Assembly: GCA_014621425.1 (NCBI GenBank)
Contig: JAANBB010000184.1
Span: 1 to 64,000 of the forward strand
DNA length: 64,000 nt
Direction: 5' to 3'
Source of the DNA: Cylindrodendrum hubeiense
Lineage: Eukaryota > Ascomycota > Sordariomycetes > Hypocreales > Nectriaceae
Under the pieces are notes generated by a model. The model had not been told where the DNA came from, did not search any database, and saw only the letters and a program-made list of their open reading frames with translations. A program made the position numbers and the translations under genes. Positions 22,038 to 34,663 of this stretch are shown here, in pieces (position 1 is the stretch's first letter; every line of letters begins with the position of its first letter).

Positions 22038-23310
22038 TTGTATGTTCGCCTCCTCTAGTAGTCGCGAAGAGTGATTAGTATCTTCCTAAAGAGCCAGAAA
22101 AAGTCAGAATGGCGCGTTCGAGCATGGTGAGGGGTAATCAGGTCCACCAAGCGTACTGTCTTCGAGCGGCGTATCGCCTGATGGCGTAAAAATGAATGAT
22201 TAGGAAAAGGAGATGAAGAGATTAGTTTAGGAAAGGAGGTATACTACAGGCTTTAGCAGATTTAGGAAAGAAATTCGAGGAGGGAGCCAGCGATCACTTG
22301 ACGAAGGTTGATGCTTGGGTAGCAATGCGCGCATCCAGAGAGACAAAGAGGCCGCTTTGTTCATCACGCGATCAATCACATGATGCTGGGCACCCCGCTT
22401 TTTGAAGATTGTCACCCAAGCCACCCCAGGTTGGTTCGAGTTGAGCGAGTACTTATATTTATTTGCGTCCCGGGAACGAGAGTTGCCAGGGCTAACCTGG
22501 GCGCTCCCCCGCCCTTCACAGTCCGGATTGGTGCCGCCAAGAATGCCACCCACGAGACAGGTAGCAACATCCAAAAGATTAGTGAAGAGATTTGAGTCTT
22601 GGCTGAGGATTACTGTACCTAGGGTGGTATTGAAAATACCACTCTCAGCTCGCTTGTCGACTAGAGCGCGCTCCCCAGTTTAAAGGATCTCGTTAGTTTA
22701 AATAGATTATTGTAAATAGCTCAAGGTCTAGGAGTTAAGATTTTCTGCTAAGATACATAATACGTACAACTGGTACAACTGGGTTCACCAAGCCTGTAAT
22801 GACGAGGGAGGCAATAAAAAGGCAACGGTAGCAGGCTTCATGATAAAAGATGTGTATCATGATATTCAATCCGACACGGATACGCTGAATGGTAGTAATC
22901 GCCGCAATGGAGTTCATCCTAGTCTAGCTTAGACGTAGATTTTAGCTCCAGAAAGAACATAAACCACAACGGACGGACGCAAAACAAGCAATTACATCGT
23001 AGGTGAGCCCACTTTCGTGGCCCTTAACATGTCTATGTGTATATGCCTGCCGTCGGGCTGGGCTGGAATCACTGGTTTCTCTGGGTAGGCGTTGTTACCG
23101 CCGAGTGTAGTATAAATTATGGTACGGCCAGTGATATATATGGACTAATGATTGAGCATAGACAATCTTGTTTCGGCTGTTAGCACACCTTGGGTTGAAC
23201 CCCCAAATTTGTTTCACTCAATGACATTGATTATATCACCAAGAGGATTCGGAATGGTCAGATGGATCAGTAACCCTTTGTCCGTCTCATGTTCTAGTAC
23301 ATGTACCCGT
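22038..23310. other. intergenic DNA with a short hairpin
   Basis: No convincing gene. GTGGTATT and AATACCAC (about 22623-22641) form a short inverted repeat with a 3-nt loop. Small open frames on both strands are unsupported. Confidence 0.4.
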
Positions 23311-25396
23311 CTATCTTATCAAATGCCACACTCTAGAAACCAATCCAAATATCCAGCGGAAAAGGATACTTAACGTACCCATCACTAGCCACACTATGTA
23401 CGCAACAACCCCATGCATGCCACTCCCGATAAAGTGAACTGCCGCCCTCGGATCCGTAATGCCCCTTCTCACAGCGCCTAGCGCCCACTTGGCATCACTC
23501 TTGGCCTCGCCAATAGCCCACGACAGCGGCGAAGGTTTCTTGGGCGCCTGTTTGACCTTGGGCTTCGACCCAGGGAAATCAGCGACTCCTTTCTTCTTTC
23601 CCGCCAGATCCTTGAGCGTGAGCGTGTGGTCCTCATGTTCACGAGCCCTGACGCTCTCCTTGGTCAACATGCCACGAATCCTGTCCTTTTCTTCATTGGA
23701 GTTGTGACTCCACCACTCTTGCACAGCCTCGAACATGTACTTTTGGATCGGCGTCTTTTTCCGGCCGGGGAACGCCGGGTGGTGGAGTATTGTTAAGATC
23801 TCGTCAATGGTATCCTCTTCATCTCGAAAGGGGTCGTCCCAGCATTTCACGATTTGCTGTGTGGTCCAGTTTGTTGTGACTGATGAAACGAGACCGGCTG
23901 GTTGGTTGAGGACGTTGTTGAAATGGTCCTTGGAGATATCCGAATGGCTCGGATCAGATCCGTCGCCGTCTTTGTAGACCTCCGCGGACGTGGATTTGGC
24001 AGCCTCCGCGTCGACTCGTTCCTTCGCAGCTTTCACGGCGTTGCGTAGTTGCATGATGGAAGCCTCGATCATCAGGGAGAGATATTTGAAGACAAGCTGA
24101 TCAGTGTACTTGCCCAACTGAGTGCCTGACTCTTCCGACACTGGTTTGGCGTCGTCCGAGTCGCTACTTTCTTGAACCCATTTCTTTAGTCTGTCGTGGA
24201 GAAAAAAGACTGGCTCGATAGACTGCCAGAGCAGATTTGCATCGATGCTGTTCGCAACGGTCTGGTCTTGCCCCTTATTTGCAGCAGCAGATTCTTCCGC
24301 TTTTTCGAACAACACTCCCACGGTTTCTAGTTGCTTGAGCAGCGGATTATCGATTGTCGTTTTGGATGCGAAGGTGCTCAAGCTTTCAATGGCGGCTTTA
24401 AGCAGGTCATAGAGCTGCTCAAAAGCCATTGCTCCGATATTGAGTTCCTGATATCAAGTAAGTGTATGCACTCAAAGCCAGTGGTGTGTGGACTCTTACG
24501 TTTTCAAGACTCTCGAGAGATCCTTTGCATTGCAACACCGCCATATCATCAGCTTCACCGAGGAGACTGTGGAAGATGTCAAGCATTCCGAATGTTCCAG
24601 TCACAACTGGCGGTACCATCCGGCCTCCCAACCCTGGAGTTTTCACCCTGCAGGCATCCCCAACAAACGGGAAGACGTTGTCCTCTCCCAACTCCTGCAA
24701 GCAGAGCTCAGTAAAGTTGCTGTGCGCAGAAAAGTCCTCGAGCGTATGCAGGGCAGCTCCCAAGTGAATGAAGGCCTCCTTCTTCGCGTAATGATCCCTG
24801 CTGCGCCCCTGGCGTCCTAGTTTGATGCATTCCCTCAACTGCCTTCGAACGTAATCCGCAGATGTATCCCATCCATTCCCGGAATTAGCAATGTAGTTCT
24901 TCATCCCTGTTTTTGGGTCAAACTCCAGCTCCCTCGGATCCACCGGACCTCTCAGCCGCTCATCGATGTCTTTAGCATTCTCTGCATAACCCTTAGGATT
25001 ATCAATGTGCTCGACATGCGTATAGCATCCAAGTCTTTCTGTAGTAACCTCGAACTCGTCGGTGGCAAATCCGAACTCCATAAACCCTAGGACACTCACG
25101 ATAGCGCGCAGGATCGGCTCGGGCACATTTTCGAGGCATGTCGTATCAATGACCTGAGAGAAGTCGCGAAGCCAGTTGCCAAAGTAAATCTGCCGGCGCT
25201 CGAGCGCTGTGAACCGATAGTGCGTGATGAAGCTGGCCGGCAGGTAGCGCAGCACCTCGACGATATCACCATGACGCCATACGTAGCCGTTGAAGTCGCT
25301 AGTACCTGCTACCTCGCCGGCCCCGAAAGCGGATGCACGGCCGACGAAGAGAAGGCATACGAGCAGTATGAGGAAAAGGCTTGATGTCGATGCCAT
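23311..25396 (-). CDS. het-C: HET-C heterokaryon-incompatibility family protein
   Basis: Exons 25396-24500 and 24447-23311 (intron 52 nt, phase 0), 677 residues. A signal peptide (MASTSSLFLILLVCLLFVGRASA) is followed by the HET-C core: FGAGEV, YVWRHGDIVEVLRYLP, RRQIYFGNWLRDFSQVID, FMEFGFATDEFEVTTERLGCY, EHIDNPKGYAENA, LRGPVDPRELEFDPKTGMKNYIAN, and ALHTLEDFSAHSNFTELCLQEL. In Neurospora, het-C alleles trigger incompatibility at the plasma membrane with partner loci. A second hydrophobic stretch near the C-terminus (GVVAYIVWLVMGTLSILFRWIFGLV) could be a membrane segment. Alternatively a 47-nt intron with a GTACGT donor in that stretch would end the protein at MECGI, so the exact C-terminus is uncertain. 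The glycine-rich tail of the Neurospora protein is absent. Confidence 0.88.
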
Positions 25397-26493
25397 ATCA
25401 AAAATCGAGTCGTGACGTCATAGACTAATGTTAAGCTTAGAGAAAATGCCAAGTACCAATGACCGTGATGATGTCTGAGTGTTGTTGACCGGAAAAATGG
25501 TAGCCCCGCATTGCCGCTTGGCATTCCCAGGTAGCTGCATACGAAACACTGTGCGTTCTGGCAAGCCAAAAGCTCAGGTCCAACCTCGGCCCAAAAAGTC
25601 CCAGCAGCGTTGGTTGACGCACATAAGCCTGTGACTACAGTAGCTACGATGCTGTTGTGGGATTTCTAATGTGTATACTTGAGTCAGCCTGTTGGTGATT
25701 GGATGTTGTTTGCTATTTGCCATGCTGATCTTTTACAGTTCCTCTAGTTCACCAATGACAATGGCCCCTGGGCAAAACCTTGGAACCTCTTGCCCAACGT
25801 CGGCGGCATCGCACTAGTCATCCAAACTAATACAATCGTTTTCACCAGTGGATAGACAACATCTCGCCGTGCTTCACACTATGTAGTTATCAAGATGGTG
25901 AAAGCGACTTAGATCTAGCTAGGCCACCTGGATTTGAGGAACTCTTTATGATGACCAAGTGCGATGCACAATGAAATAGGCACGTCAAACTATGGAAGAC
26001 CTCATGGAGTGATGCGGTAGGTTTACTGTCCTTTCCGTCTTTATTAAGACCCTCAACTGGCGTCTTACATCGTGTGTTCTTTTTACATTTTCTTTTACCG
26101 CGAATATGCTTTGTTAACTTCGCTACGATCACGGCAAGGCTCGCAGGTACTCATTCCAATATCATGAAGGTGGTTGCCGTAGAACAGCTGCAATACTCCT
26201 TCTAGGAGCCTGAGAAGTTTTACGTGCAGGCGAAGACACGTGAACGGAATATGATGAGGGAGAACTTCGAGGATGAGATGTGATAAGGGAAAACGAAGAG
26301 GATTTCTGTGACCTCAGGTATATAAGGAATAGCTTGATGCTTGCTAAAGAAAACCGCTAGAAAAAATAATAATAAGAGAAATGGGCAATAAACATTTCCA
26401 TGATGCAAAATCTCCCCCGCAGTGCTTGGAATGAGTGTCCAATATATGGGTATATGGCTCAGGGCATAAGACATATCGACGTGACAAATTCCG
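25397..26493. other. intergenic region, no gene recognised
   Basis: This lies between the HET-C gene start and the stop of the Zn2Cys6 gene. It should contain the HET-C promoter. No further gene is seen. Confidence 0.45.
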
Positions 26494-27574
26494 TCATAAG
26501 CACCATTGGTCGGTAGGCAGCCCGGAATTCCCATAACCGTAGTTTAGACCTGAGAGACAGGGTTCGATATCACCCAACTCACATCCTCCTGTTCCCATGC
26601 TTAGCAGTTCTAGGTCTGGGGTGTAGTTGAATTGTTGTGGGAACAGTAGGTTGAGATCATTTGGGTCCATCTCCGGCATATCGAACGTGAGCGGCTGAGA
26701 GTATATCGTATTTGTCGGATCAGTTTCGGGCAGTTGCAAAGTGAAATCCCAGGCAAAAGTGCTAGGAAAACTTGGAGACGCAATGTTGGATGTATTTTCG
26801 TTTCTTGGAGTTGGTGTCCGTTCGCCTCCTTCGAGGTTAATGTGTTCCAGTTCAGGCAGGGAGACTGACTCGGCACAGTCATGAGTTGGTGGAGTATTAT
26901 CCTCGGTATCAGTCGGATGTTCGTGCTCGCCACCCTGCTGCTCTCGAAGCTCGCGGGCCAATTCAGCCATACTGACCCTATCCCCCGGGAAGACTGAATG
27001 GGTAGGAAGGTCTATTTCTGCGTTGGGTCGGATACAGCCTAATTTCTGGGCGATGTTGTGTATCATCGGCTGGCCTTGGCTGTCGAATTCAGGCTCTTCA
27101 AGGTCCCATTGCTTCCCACTCCGTACCATAGCATAGAGTTTCTGAACGGTAGCTGTAAGGGAGACCTGGGAATTCTCAAGGATCTCGGCGTATCTGCGTG
27201 TTGTTAATGGGATGCTATATTTAGTCAATTGGGGAAGTGGAATCGTACCCCTTAGGTGGCTTCTCAAATGATCTATCGTCCCTGCAACCTAGCGTGCAAA
27301 TCAAACCATCCTCTTTGCATCGTCTACAAGGAAACTCTCCAGTGCACCAAAGTAATGTTAGTAAGTCGGAGAGGTAGCGGCAGTGGAACAGTTGGCAGCA
27401 TACCTTGCTCTTCTTCATCCGACATCTCTCGCAAGCCTTCCATACCCTGTTGTATGCATATGGAAGGCTTAAATCCGCGTCATAATGAACGCGGCCACTG
27501 TTATGAGTAGTGGTAATGCTCGAGGTGGCCTTTCTTGAACATCGAGGTTGGGGCTTCGCCGACTTCGAGGCCAT
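26494..27574 (-). CDS. Zn(II)2Cys6 transcription factor with a defective intron acceptor in its zinc cluster
   Basis: Exons 27574-27249 and 27193-26494 around a clean 55-nt intron. Read this way the protein has 341 residues. The zinc cluster ACERCRMKKSK ... CTGEFPCRRCKEDGLIC is interrupted by 57 nt (27403-27347) that look like an intron: GTATGC donor and a perfect TACTAAC branch site, but ending in GG instead of AG. The segment is a multiple of three and has no stop, so retention would insert 19 residues between the third Lys region and the third Cys; removal would restore CxxCx6Cx6Cx2C. After the cluster come KGYAEILENSQVSLTATVQKLYAMV and an acidic, Pro-rich C-terminal half with a likely activation region. 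The start at 27574 is preferred; an ATG at 27595 would also fit. Target genes are unknown. Confidence 0.75.
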
Positions 27575-29544
27575 CTTTTCTTGAGCGATGTTCATCTTGA
27601 CGTTTGCGGGACTCCCCGAAAGAGATCTTTCCAAAGCCATCATCACAATTGATACCAGGGATGCAATGGAAGCAACGAGTAAAAAGGAAGCGGCAATCTG
27701 CCCAGAACTGATCGTGGTTGGCCTAACATAACAAAGGGGGTCGCCCAGCAATATGTACATACCGCGCGCGCCACGACACAACTAGCGTGCCTTGAAAATA
27801 GGGCCGATTTTCTAGGGGTTCATATCGTGCTACAGGCTCCGGTGCTGGCGGCGGGTCGGTTCCGCAATGCGCATGGCCCAGACGCATGGCCCAGACGCAT
27901 GGCCCAGAAGCACCAGGGAGCCATGCCAGGTCTTACCGACAACAGATTCGACTGACACCTCATATCCTCCCCATAAATGAGAAAACCATGGGGGAATCAC
28001 GACATAAATGTTCCAGCTCGGCTTCGGGCAAGGCATCTATCTACATGTCGATGCACTTGCCATTATTGACAAAATTGCATTGCTTCTCATCATGCTGTCA
28101 TCGCGTTCCCAATTATTTTGTTAGCAACCAAGTTATGGCCAGAAAAAAAAAAGATACAAGCCAAATCCGCGTCGAAGCGCCGTGCTCTGGCACTTCTCTC
28201 TCAGCCGTCTGAATGCCGTTTGAAGGTGCCGAGACCCACAAAAGCGACGCTACGTGATTTTCAGCCTCGGAGGCGAGCGACGGGCCGCTTTTAACTGGAC
28301 TTAATCGCCTGTGCCCGATTGGCTGCCAAATTGAAGACGCCACTCCTCTGACGCCTCAAATCTTTTGTTCTATTCCCATGACGCTTTTGGCGCAACCAGT
28401 GAGCATGGGGGACCTTTAGAATGTGGCAAATGCCGCAAAAATTCCTGCCAACATGGGTGTCTTTGTCGTTAGGGGCGGCTCGGCTCAAGGAGGCGCCAGC
28501 GGCGTGGGGGAGTTGGGTGCCTTGTGTTGGTGCAGCCACCAGATCTTATCCACGTTGACGTACCTATGAAATCCTCGTAAGATTCTGTTTCCGACGCGAA
28601 TTCGTGGCCTCTATCTTGCGTGCATGCAGTTGAACCTGGTTAGTCCCCCGGCGCCGCTGATGTTACTGACCCCTCCCTTGTCTATGACTCCGTATGACCC
28701 GATCCTCTGGTATCCGAACTGGTTCAACCTCTTACGAGCATGACTCCATGTAGAAAATGAACACCTGCACCCTGCCCGCACCAAAATATGCGTGTTTGTC
28801 TATCACTACTCGGGGAGCACAAAGCCTATAGATAATAAGGTTCTCGTGAGACAGTCGGCTGTAAATAATTACAATTAAATGGTATCCGATCTATGCACCT
28901 CAACAAGACATGTTTAGATGCGAGAAAACATTTGAACATCGTTCCATCATCTTTTGATGTGTGTATCGTAGCAGGCCAGGGTACGCTCTATGGCCAATGT
29001 GTCCCCTAGTTAAGACACCCATATCAGCATCATTATTTACTCGGACATTTTTCGCAATTGATGCATGGCGCAGGAAACTTGACGTCAGATAGCACAGCAA
29101 ATACCGCTAAAAGTCATCAGGGGGTCTAGCCCGCCATTATGCTTATTGATTTCTGATAAATTGCGTCACAGGAGCCTGAAGCTCGTCAAAGTTTGCGGGC
29201 CCCGGACATAACGGTCGACTCCGTATCCACAGTCGGGACAGAGGCTCCACCTTGCCGAAGATGACCGAGCCGCACGGGGGCCAGACACCTGTGATAGGTA
29301 ACAGAAGGGTGCGAGCCAATAGGTGACGATGGTTCATCCAGTCTACTCGATCCACTTACTGGGCTTTGCTGATAGCAGTCATTTGAGTTGTGGAATATTT
29401 CGGAGCTGCTCCTGGCTATTATAAAGGTGTCTTCCCATGTCTCATGTAAACAGAAGCTGAAGACAGAAGACATCAATCCAGTATTCTTACAACCCATTGC
29501 CTACAAATTTATCCATAAATCACTATCTATTCAACCCTACCACG
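27575..29544. other. intergenic region with short tandem repeat
   Basis: Two kb between divergent genes (regulator leftwards, transporter rightwards). At about 27871-27908 a 12-nt unit GCATGGCCCAGA occurs three times. No gene recognised. Confidence 0.45.
29420..29425 (+). promoter_or_regulatory. TATA box of the MFS exporter
   Basis: TATAAA 120 nt upstream of the ATG at 29545. Confidence 0.4.
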
Positions 29545-31400
29545 ATGCACATTGCTTCAGATGCCTCATCAACCACTCTACCAGAGGATTCCAACCCTGA
29601 CGGGGAGGATGCAGCAAGGACATTTGGCCCGCTCCGTACGCATACCAGTACGCGCTCGCGCCCGCAGCGAGTATTGTCAAATTCACAACATTCCCTCTCC
29701 CGCCAGGTCTCGCGCAAGGAATCTCTTGATCCAAACCTCGACATCGAGCTGCCTTACCGCACTTTGAGCGCGAATGCCAACCTCGACGAGTATCGAATCG
29801 AGGTGCCGGGCGGATCTATCCCTGGTCCAATCGAACCCGAAGCGATAGCAAGAAAGTCAGGACAACATGATGGGAGCAAAAGGAGATACAGGCTTGTTAC
29901 ATTTACTCCCAACGATCCTGAAAACCCCAAGAACTGGTCCAAGGCGTACAAATGGTGGTGCACTCTTGTTGTCGCGACCACCTGCTTCGTGGTTGCGTTT
30001 TCATCAGCAGTTACCACTGCTGATATCGCCGGCGTTGCAGAGGAGTTTAACGTCAGTACCGAAGTCTCCCTCGTGACTATTTCGGTCTTCGTCGTTGGCT
30101 TCGGTGTCGGTCCCATGGCTTTTGCACCCTTATCCGAAATTTATGGGCGTCGCATTATCTAGTGAGTATTATGCCCTGTATGCCCCGCCATGATGCTTAC
30201 CCAGAACTAGTGTGTCAACGTTGCTTGTTGCTCTGGTCTTTATTATTCCTTGCGCGGTCGCGAAGAACATCGGAACCTTGATCGTATGCCGCGCTATCGA
30301 CGGCATTGCGTTTTCTGCTCCTATGACACTTGTCGGTGGTACCTTAGCAGACCTATGGAGAAATGAGGAACGCGGCGTTCCGATGGCCGCATTCTCAGCT
30401 GCCCCATTTCTCGGCCCCGCAGGTAGGCTTACACTAAACACACTATTGCACAACCCACTAACGAAGTAATGCAGTTGGCCCGCTCGTCGGTGGCTATCTC
30501 TCCGATGCAACAAACTGGCGTTGGCTGTATTGGATCCAGCTCATCTTGGGTGGTGTTGTTTGGATCCTCATTACCTTCACTGTGCCTGAGACATATGCAC
30601 CGACTATTCTAGCTCGCCGCGCTGCGAAGCTACGAAAAACAACCGGAGAACCCGACCATGTCACGGAGCAGGAACTTGATATGCGTCCACTCTCTGAGCG
30701 CCTTCGCATCTTCCTTTTCCGCCCCTTCCAATTACTCTTCGGAGAACTCATTGTTTTCCTGGTTGCCATCTACATGAGTGTCCTCTACGGATTGCTTTAT
30801 ATGTTCTTTGTTGCCTACCCAATCATCTACCAGAAGGGAAAAGGCTACACAGCGGGAAAAACAGGTCTTATGTTTATCCCGGTTGCTGTCGGCGTTTTGT
30901 TATCAGCAGCCTGCGCCCCCCTTGTTAACAAGCACTATATGAAGCTTGTGCGCCAACATGATGGTCATCCACCTGCTGAGGCTCGCCTTGTTCCCATGAT
31001 GCTTTTCTGTTGGTTGATTCCTATCGGTCTTTTCATCTTCGCATGGACATCTTACCAAGAAATATCATGGGCTGGCCCGGCGATGGGTGGATTTCCTGTT
31101 GGCTTCGGGTTTATTTTCCTTTACAACTCGGCTAATAACTACCTCGTCGATTCCTATCAGCACCAGGCAGCTTCTGCTCTTGCTGCAAAGACATTCCTTC
31201 GAAGCTTTTGGGGGGCCGCAGTTGTTCTTTTCACTGAACAAATGTATCATCGTCTGGGAGACCAGTGGGCCTCAAGCTTGTTGGCATTTCTCAGCCTCGC
31301 GTGCTGCGCTATCCCGTTCATGTTCTGGAAATATGGTGCAAAGATCCGAGAACGCAGCAAGTACGCATACGCTGGGGATGAGGCTGCCTTGCCACGTTAG
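29545..31400 (+). CDS. MFS multidrug/polyamine-type exporter (DHA1 family)
   Basis: Exons 29545-30161, 30211-30422 and 30475-31400 (introns 49 and 52 nt), 584 residues. About 130 hydrophilic residues precede the first span, as in fungal drug/H+ antiporters. Motifs: [16 protein letters not shown] just before TM1, PLSEIYGRR after TM2, [53 protein letters not shown] (antiporter motif C region), and [18 protein letters not shown] in the central loop. These place it among Tpo/Flu1/Mfs1-like exporters in the plasma membrane that expel toxic compounds or polyamines. Start chosen at MHIASDAS; an ATG 48 nt upstream is also in frame. It lies 1.97 kb from the divergent Zn2Cys6 gene, which may or may not regulate it. 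Confidence 0.9.
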
Positions 31401-31925
31401 AAGGAACATCATTCGAGGGTTGGCCCGATGTCTGACAGAGGTCCCGATCCACTTCAACTAGAGCTCATGGAAATAGAAAGACGCAGGGATAAAGCATGAC
31501 CCGATGCTGAACACCATGGCTTCGACGTTGGTTTGAACTTGGGTAGGAAAAAAAGAAAATTAGGGTCAAGCTTGGTGTAAAATAGAATGGTTATAGAATG
31601 GTTATAGATTGTATTAAATATGTATTGTTAATCTTTTACTTCAAATTATTTTGGGCTGTATTTAATAGTTTCTCCTGTGCCAGCAGCCATTTATACTGCG
31701 GTGTAGTTCCATTTGCTTTGCCGCATGCTGACCATAACTTATCAATTGAGAATTGAGCGTGGACAGACTCTCTCATTTCGAAATCCCTAGTGATGGTACT
31801 TAATTTTCTTATCCTAGACTAAGAGACTTTGGTACCAGAATGACATTAAAACCATTAGATGTGGAAGTAGAAGTCGGAAAGTAGTATTGTAAACTGGATA
31901 GAATGAGCCATTCGTGTGAATTACA
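31401..31925. other. 3' intergenic spacer between convergent genes
   Basis: AT-rich sequence with no gene. It contains a direct repeat of AATGGTTATAGA near 31587-31610. Confidence 0.5.
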
Positions 31926-33953
31926 CTACTCTATTTGAACATCTGTCTTCGCAGAGGATTTTAAAGCATCTTGGATCCCGGTCACAATCGCAATAATTCC
32001 AGTTGCCCCAGGGTCAGGAATTCCGCTCGTCTCGTCCGTTTTGCCCTCCGCTGATACGTATGTACTGCGACCAAATCTGCTTGGAATATCCCGCGTTCGT
32101 TCCCAACCCAATCTCGCTGCAAAAACAGCTTGATCGATAGCTTCAAGCGTTTTGAGGTTGTTGCCTGCTGACTCTGAAAGGCTTTCCACGAATGGAATGA
32201 GTGCATCCATCATTGTCCTGTCACCCTCTCTGGCTGCAGTAACTTGTTGCAGACTGGCCAAGGCTCTCTTCAAACCATGAGACAGGGTACGTAGGTTAGC
32301 AGCCTGTTCTGTGCTGCAGTTGTTGCTAAATGCTGCGGCAAGAGAAGTAAGAAAGACGGAATACAAGGCTCCAGAAGTGCCACCCATGCCATTTGCTATG
32401 AGATCCGAGATGGCAATCAGGCCGTGAGAAAGGCTGGTCGTATCGATCTTATTTTCATCTAGGGCGTCAACTAAACAGCGAGATCCACCCAAGAGCGTTG
32501 TTCCGCAATCCCCGTCTCCAAGGATGGTATCGTTTTTGGTGATCTCGGGCTCTGCTGCGGTAAGAGAACGATGTATTGACTTGATGATGCTGTTAAATAC
32601 CGGTTGGTTGCCTATCTCACTGTTAAAACCGTGGTCAACTGTAGTAATTATGGCTTTTTACTAACATGGGACTGCCGGTATGTTAAGTGAGACCACCTGT
32701 TCCTGCTCTGCAAGCTCGGCATTAGTAGACACAGGAGCCTGGCCTGCCCAGGCTGTTGAGGTAATGGCGCAGGGCCAACCAATCGCATCGGTAGGCGCGT
32801 CGAGCCACTCCAGGACCTTTGCGGAGAGCGAATTGTCTTTGGGCAGGCTGAGAAGAGTGATGCTGAAGCCAGGGCCATTTAATGCTGAGAGCAATGTACC
32901 CGCATATACGCGGGTAGGCTTGAGATCATAGTCAGTATGCAATCGGGAGACAACCTCGCCAGTTATAGCCACAATCTCAAGATTGGAAAGGCTGCCGAGG
33001 TTGTTTATCAAAAGCACAACGTCGTGATGTTCCGGGCGAGGAGGACTTTCCAGGTAGTTCCGTTCCGGGTCTTCACCCAGAATATTAGCCAGCATCTCTT
33101 TAACGAGATCCGTTAGGCTAGGTCGCGGTTGTATCCGTTTGCTGCCAGGCTCATTGTGGATGCCAATTCCAAGCTCCAATTCATCATCTGCCACTCGTGA
33201 TTGGTGGGGTTGGCCAGGAAGGTCGCAGCCATCAAGGCCAACACCGATTGTGCCCATGTTTGCGATGACAAAATTGGCCGCGGTTGCAACCGCGTCCAGG
33301 TCAAGGCCTGAGGCGGATGCAGCTCCGGAGATTTTGCTCACGAGAACAGTCCCAGCAAGGCCGCGCCGTCCCACGAGAGCGGACTTGCTGCGACCGATCG
33401 AAACATCATCAGCAACGATGACCAACTTGACTGGTACACCAGTAGAAATGTTAAATCTCTCAGATGCAAGCGTAAAGTTTAGCTTGTCGCCCGTGTAGTT
33501 CTTGACAACGATGAGGATGCCGCGAGGTGATCGAATAGCCCTGAGCCCAGCCTCGATTTGCTTAGCATTGGGGGACGCGAACACGGCGCCGCAGACCGCG
33601 GCATCGAGCATCTGATTGCCCACAAAACCCGCGTGTGCTGGCTCATGACCAGCCCCGCCTTAGAGGGATAGTCAGCATCGCACAGTAAAATTATTTGTGC
33701 TAATTGCTCACCTCCGCTCAGGACCGCAACGCGTCCGAGTCTGTCCGGGTCATTCCGATATATTACTGTGAAACGCCATGGTTTAGTTTCTCTCAGTCTT
33801 AATCTCCAAGGATATTGCTGTCATGGACTTTTACCCACCTTTTTGCTCTACGTTCAGAAGCAGCGACGGATGTAAGGCCACGAAACCTTGAACAGCACTG
33901 CGTAGTGCAACATCTCCGTTTGCAACGAAACTGGAGATCCTTTGGCTGCTCAT
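31926..33953 (-). CDS. dihydroxyacetone kinase family enzyme (DhaK-DhaL fusion)
   Basis: Four exons: 33953-33839, 33765-33712, 33658-32666 and 32611-31926; introns 73, 53 and 54 nt; 615 residues. The DhaK half holds SGGGAGHEPAHAGFVGNQML, KNYTGDKLNF, VVADDVSIG-type VIVADDVSIGRSKS, RRGLAGTVLVSKI and LGIGIHNEPG, in which the His is the residue that binds the ketose substrate. The DhaL half holds LGDGDCGTTLLGGSRC (metal/ATP-phosphate loop) and ANGMGGTSGALYSVFLTSLA. Such enzymes phosphorylate dihydroxyacetone with ATP; relatives act on erythrulose and other short ketoses. The last intron was placed with donor GTTAGT and acceptor GATAG because adjacent in-frame stops (TAG TAA) follow the donor. It starts the row of catabolic genes and is divergent from the Dabb gene. 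Confidence 0.93.
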
Positions 33954-34663
33954 ATTCAATGTTGATTTCGGGCGTTAATCCTCGGATGCAGTGGGCACGT
34001 CGCCGAACTTTGCCTGATAGGCCTCGACTGTCGTGACGTGGCGGGTAATATATACGCAGCAAAGCATGGGCACGCGACTAAGCCGTCCTGCCCATGTCTG
34101 GCACACCCTCTCCCAACTACTGTTCCATCTTGAACCCCGAGATTTCTAGCTCTAAATTTCACTAACAGGCTTAGGGAGTAGTATCGGTAATTCGGCCGGT
34201 GGTCTCATGACCACGTAACATTGGTTGCGGCTTGGTCCGAACCAAGAACAGGCGTCGGCGAAAAGCCGATGAAGAGATTGTTCCACATGTAAGGTGGAGA
34301 CTAATTATTCCTCGTAAATGTACAACTAGGAGGGTAATCGGCCTTAATCCCGTCACGCTGGGAGCAATAGAAGGTCTCAGACACTAAGCTAGTTGTAGCT
34401 TGACCCTCATACCGGGACCCTGGCCGGCCATCGGCATTAGACCGGCTACTGTCTCAAAACAGGTATCTTAAGAGTGTCCATACGCAGTTCAACAATCCCA
34501 CATAATGTACATTGACTTGACGGTATTTTCTTGAAGATCCCAATCAGTCCATTCTTTTCCTGAGCGCAACTTATCATTAATATTTCCGGAAATACGCCAT
34601 ACCTGTTCTCTTTCCCAATCAAACGCCTTATTTAACAGTTCGCTTGTGTCTCTAGTCAAGAAA
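33954..34663. promoter_or_regulatory. divergent promoter region of the kinase and the Dabb gene
   Basis: 710 bp between gene starts. It holds GC-rich CGG-containing patches around 34410-34445. No gene seen. Confidence 0.45.

Noticed and set aside
29497..29544. Upstream ATG of the MFS exporter
   Set aside because: The extra 16 residues are not typical of the family and lie in leader-like sequence; the ATG at 29545 is preferred.
32612..32665. Two adjacent stop codons inside the dihydroxyacetone kinase, read first as a possible pseudogene or 27-nt intron
   Set aside because: A normal 54-nt intron with GTTAGT donor and GATAG acceptor removes them and keeps frame.
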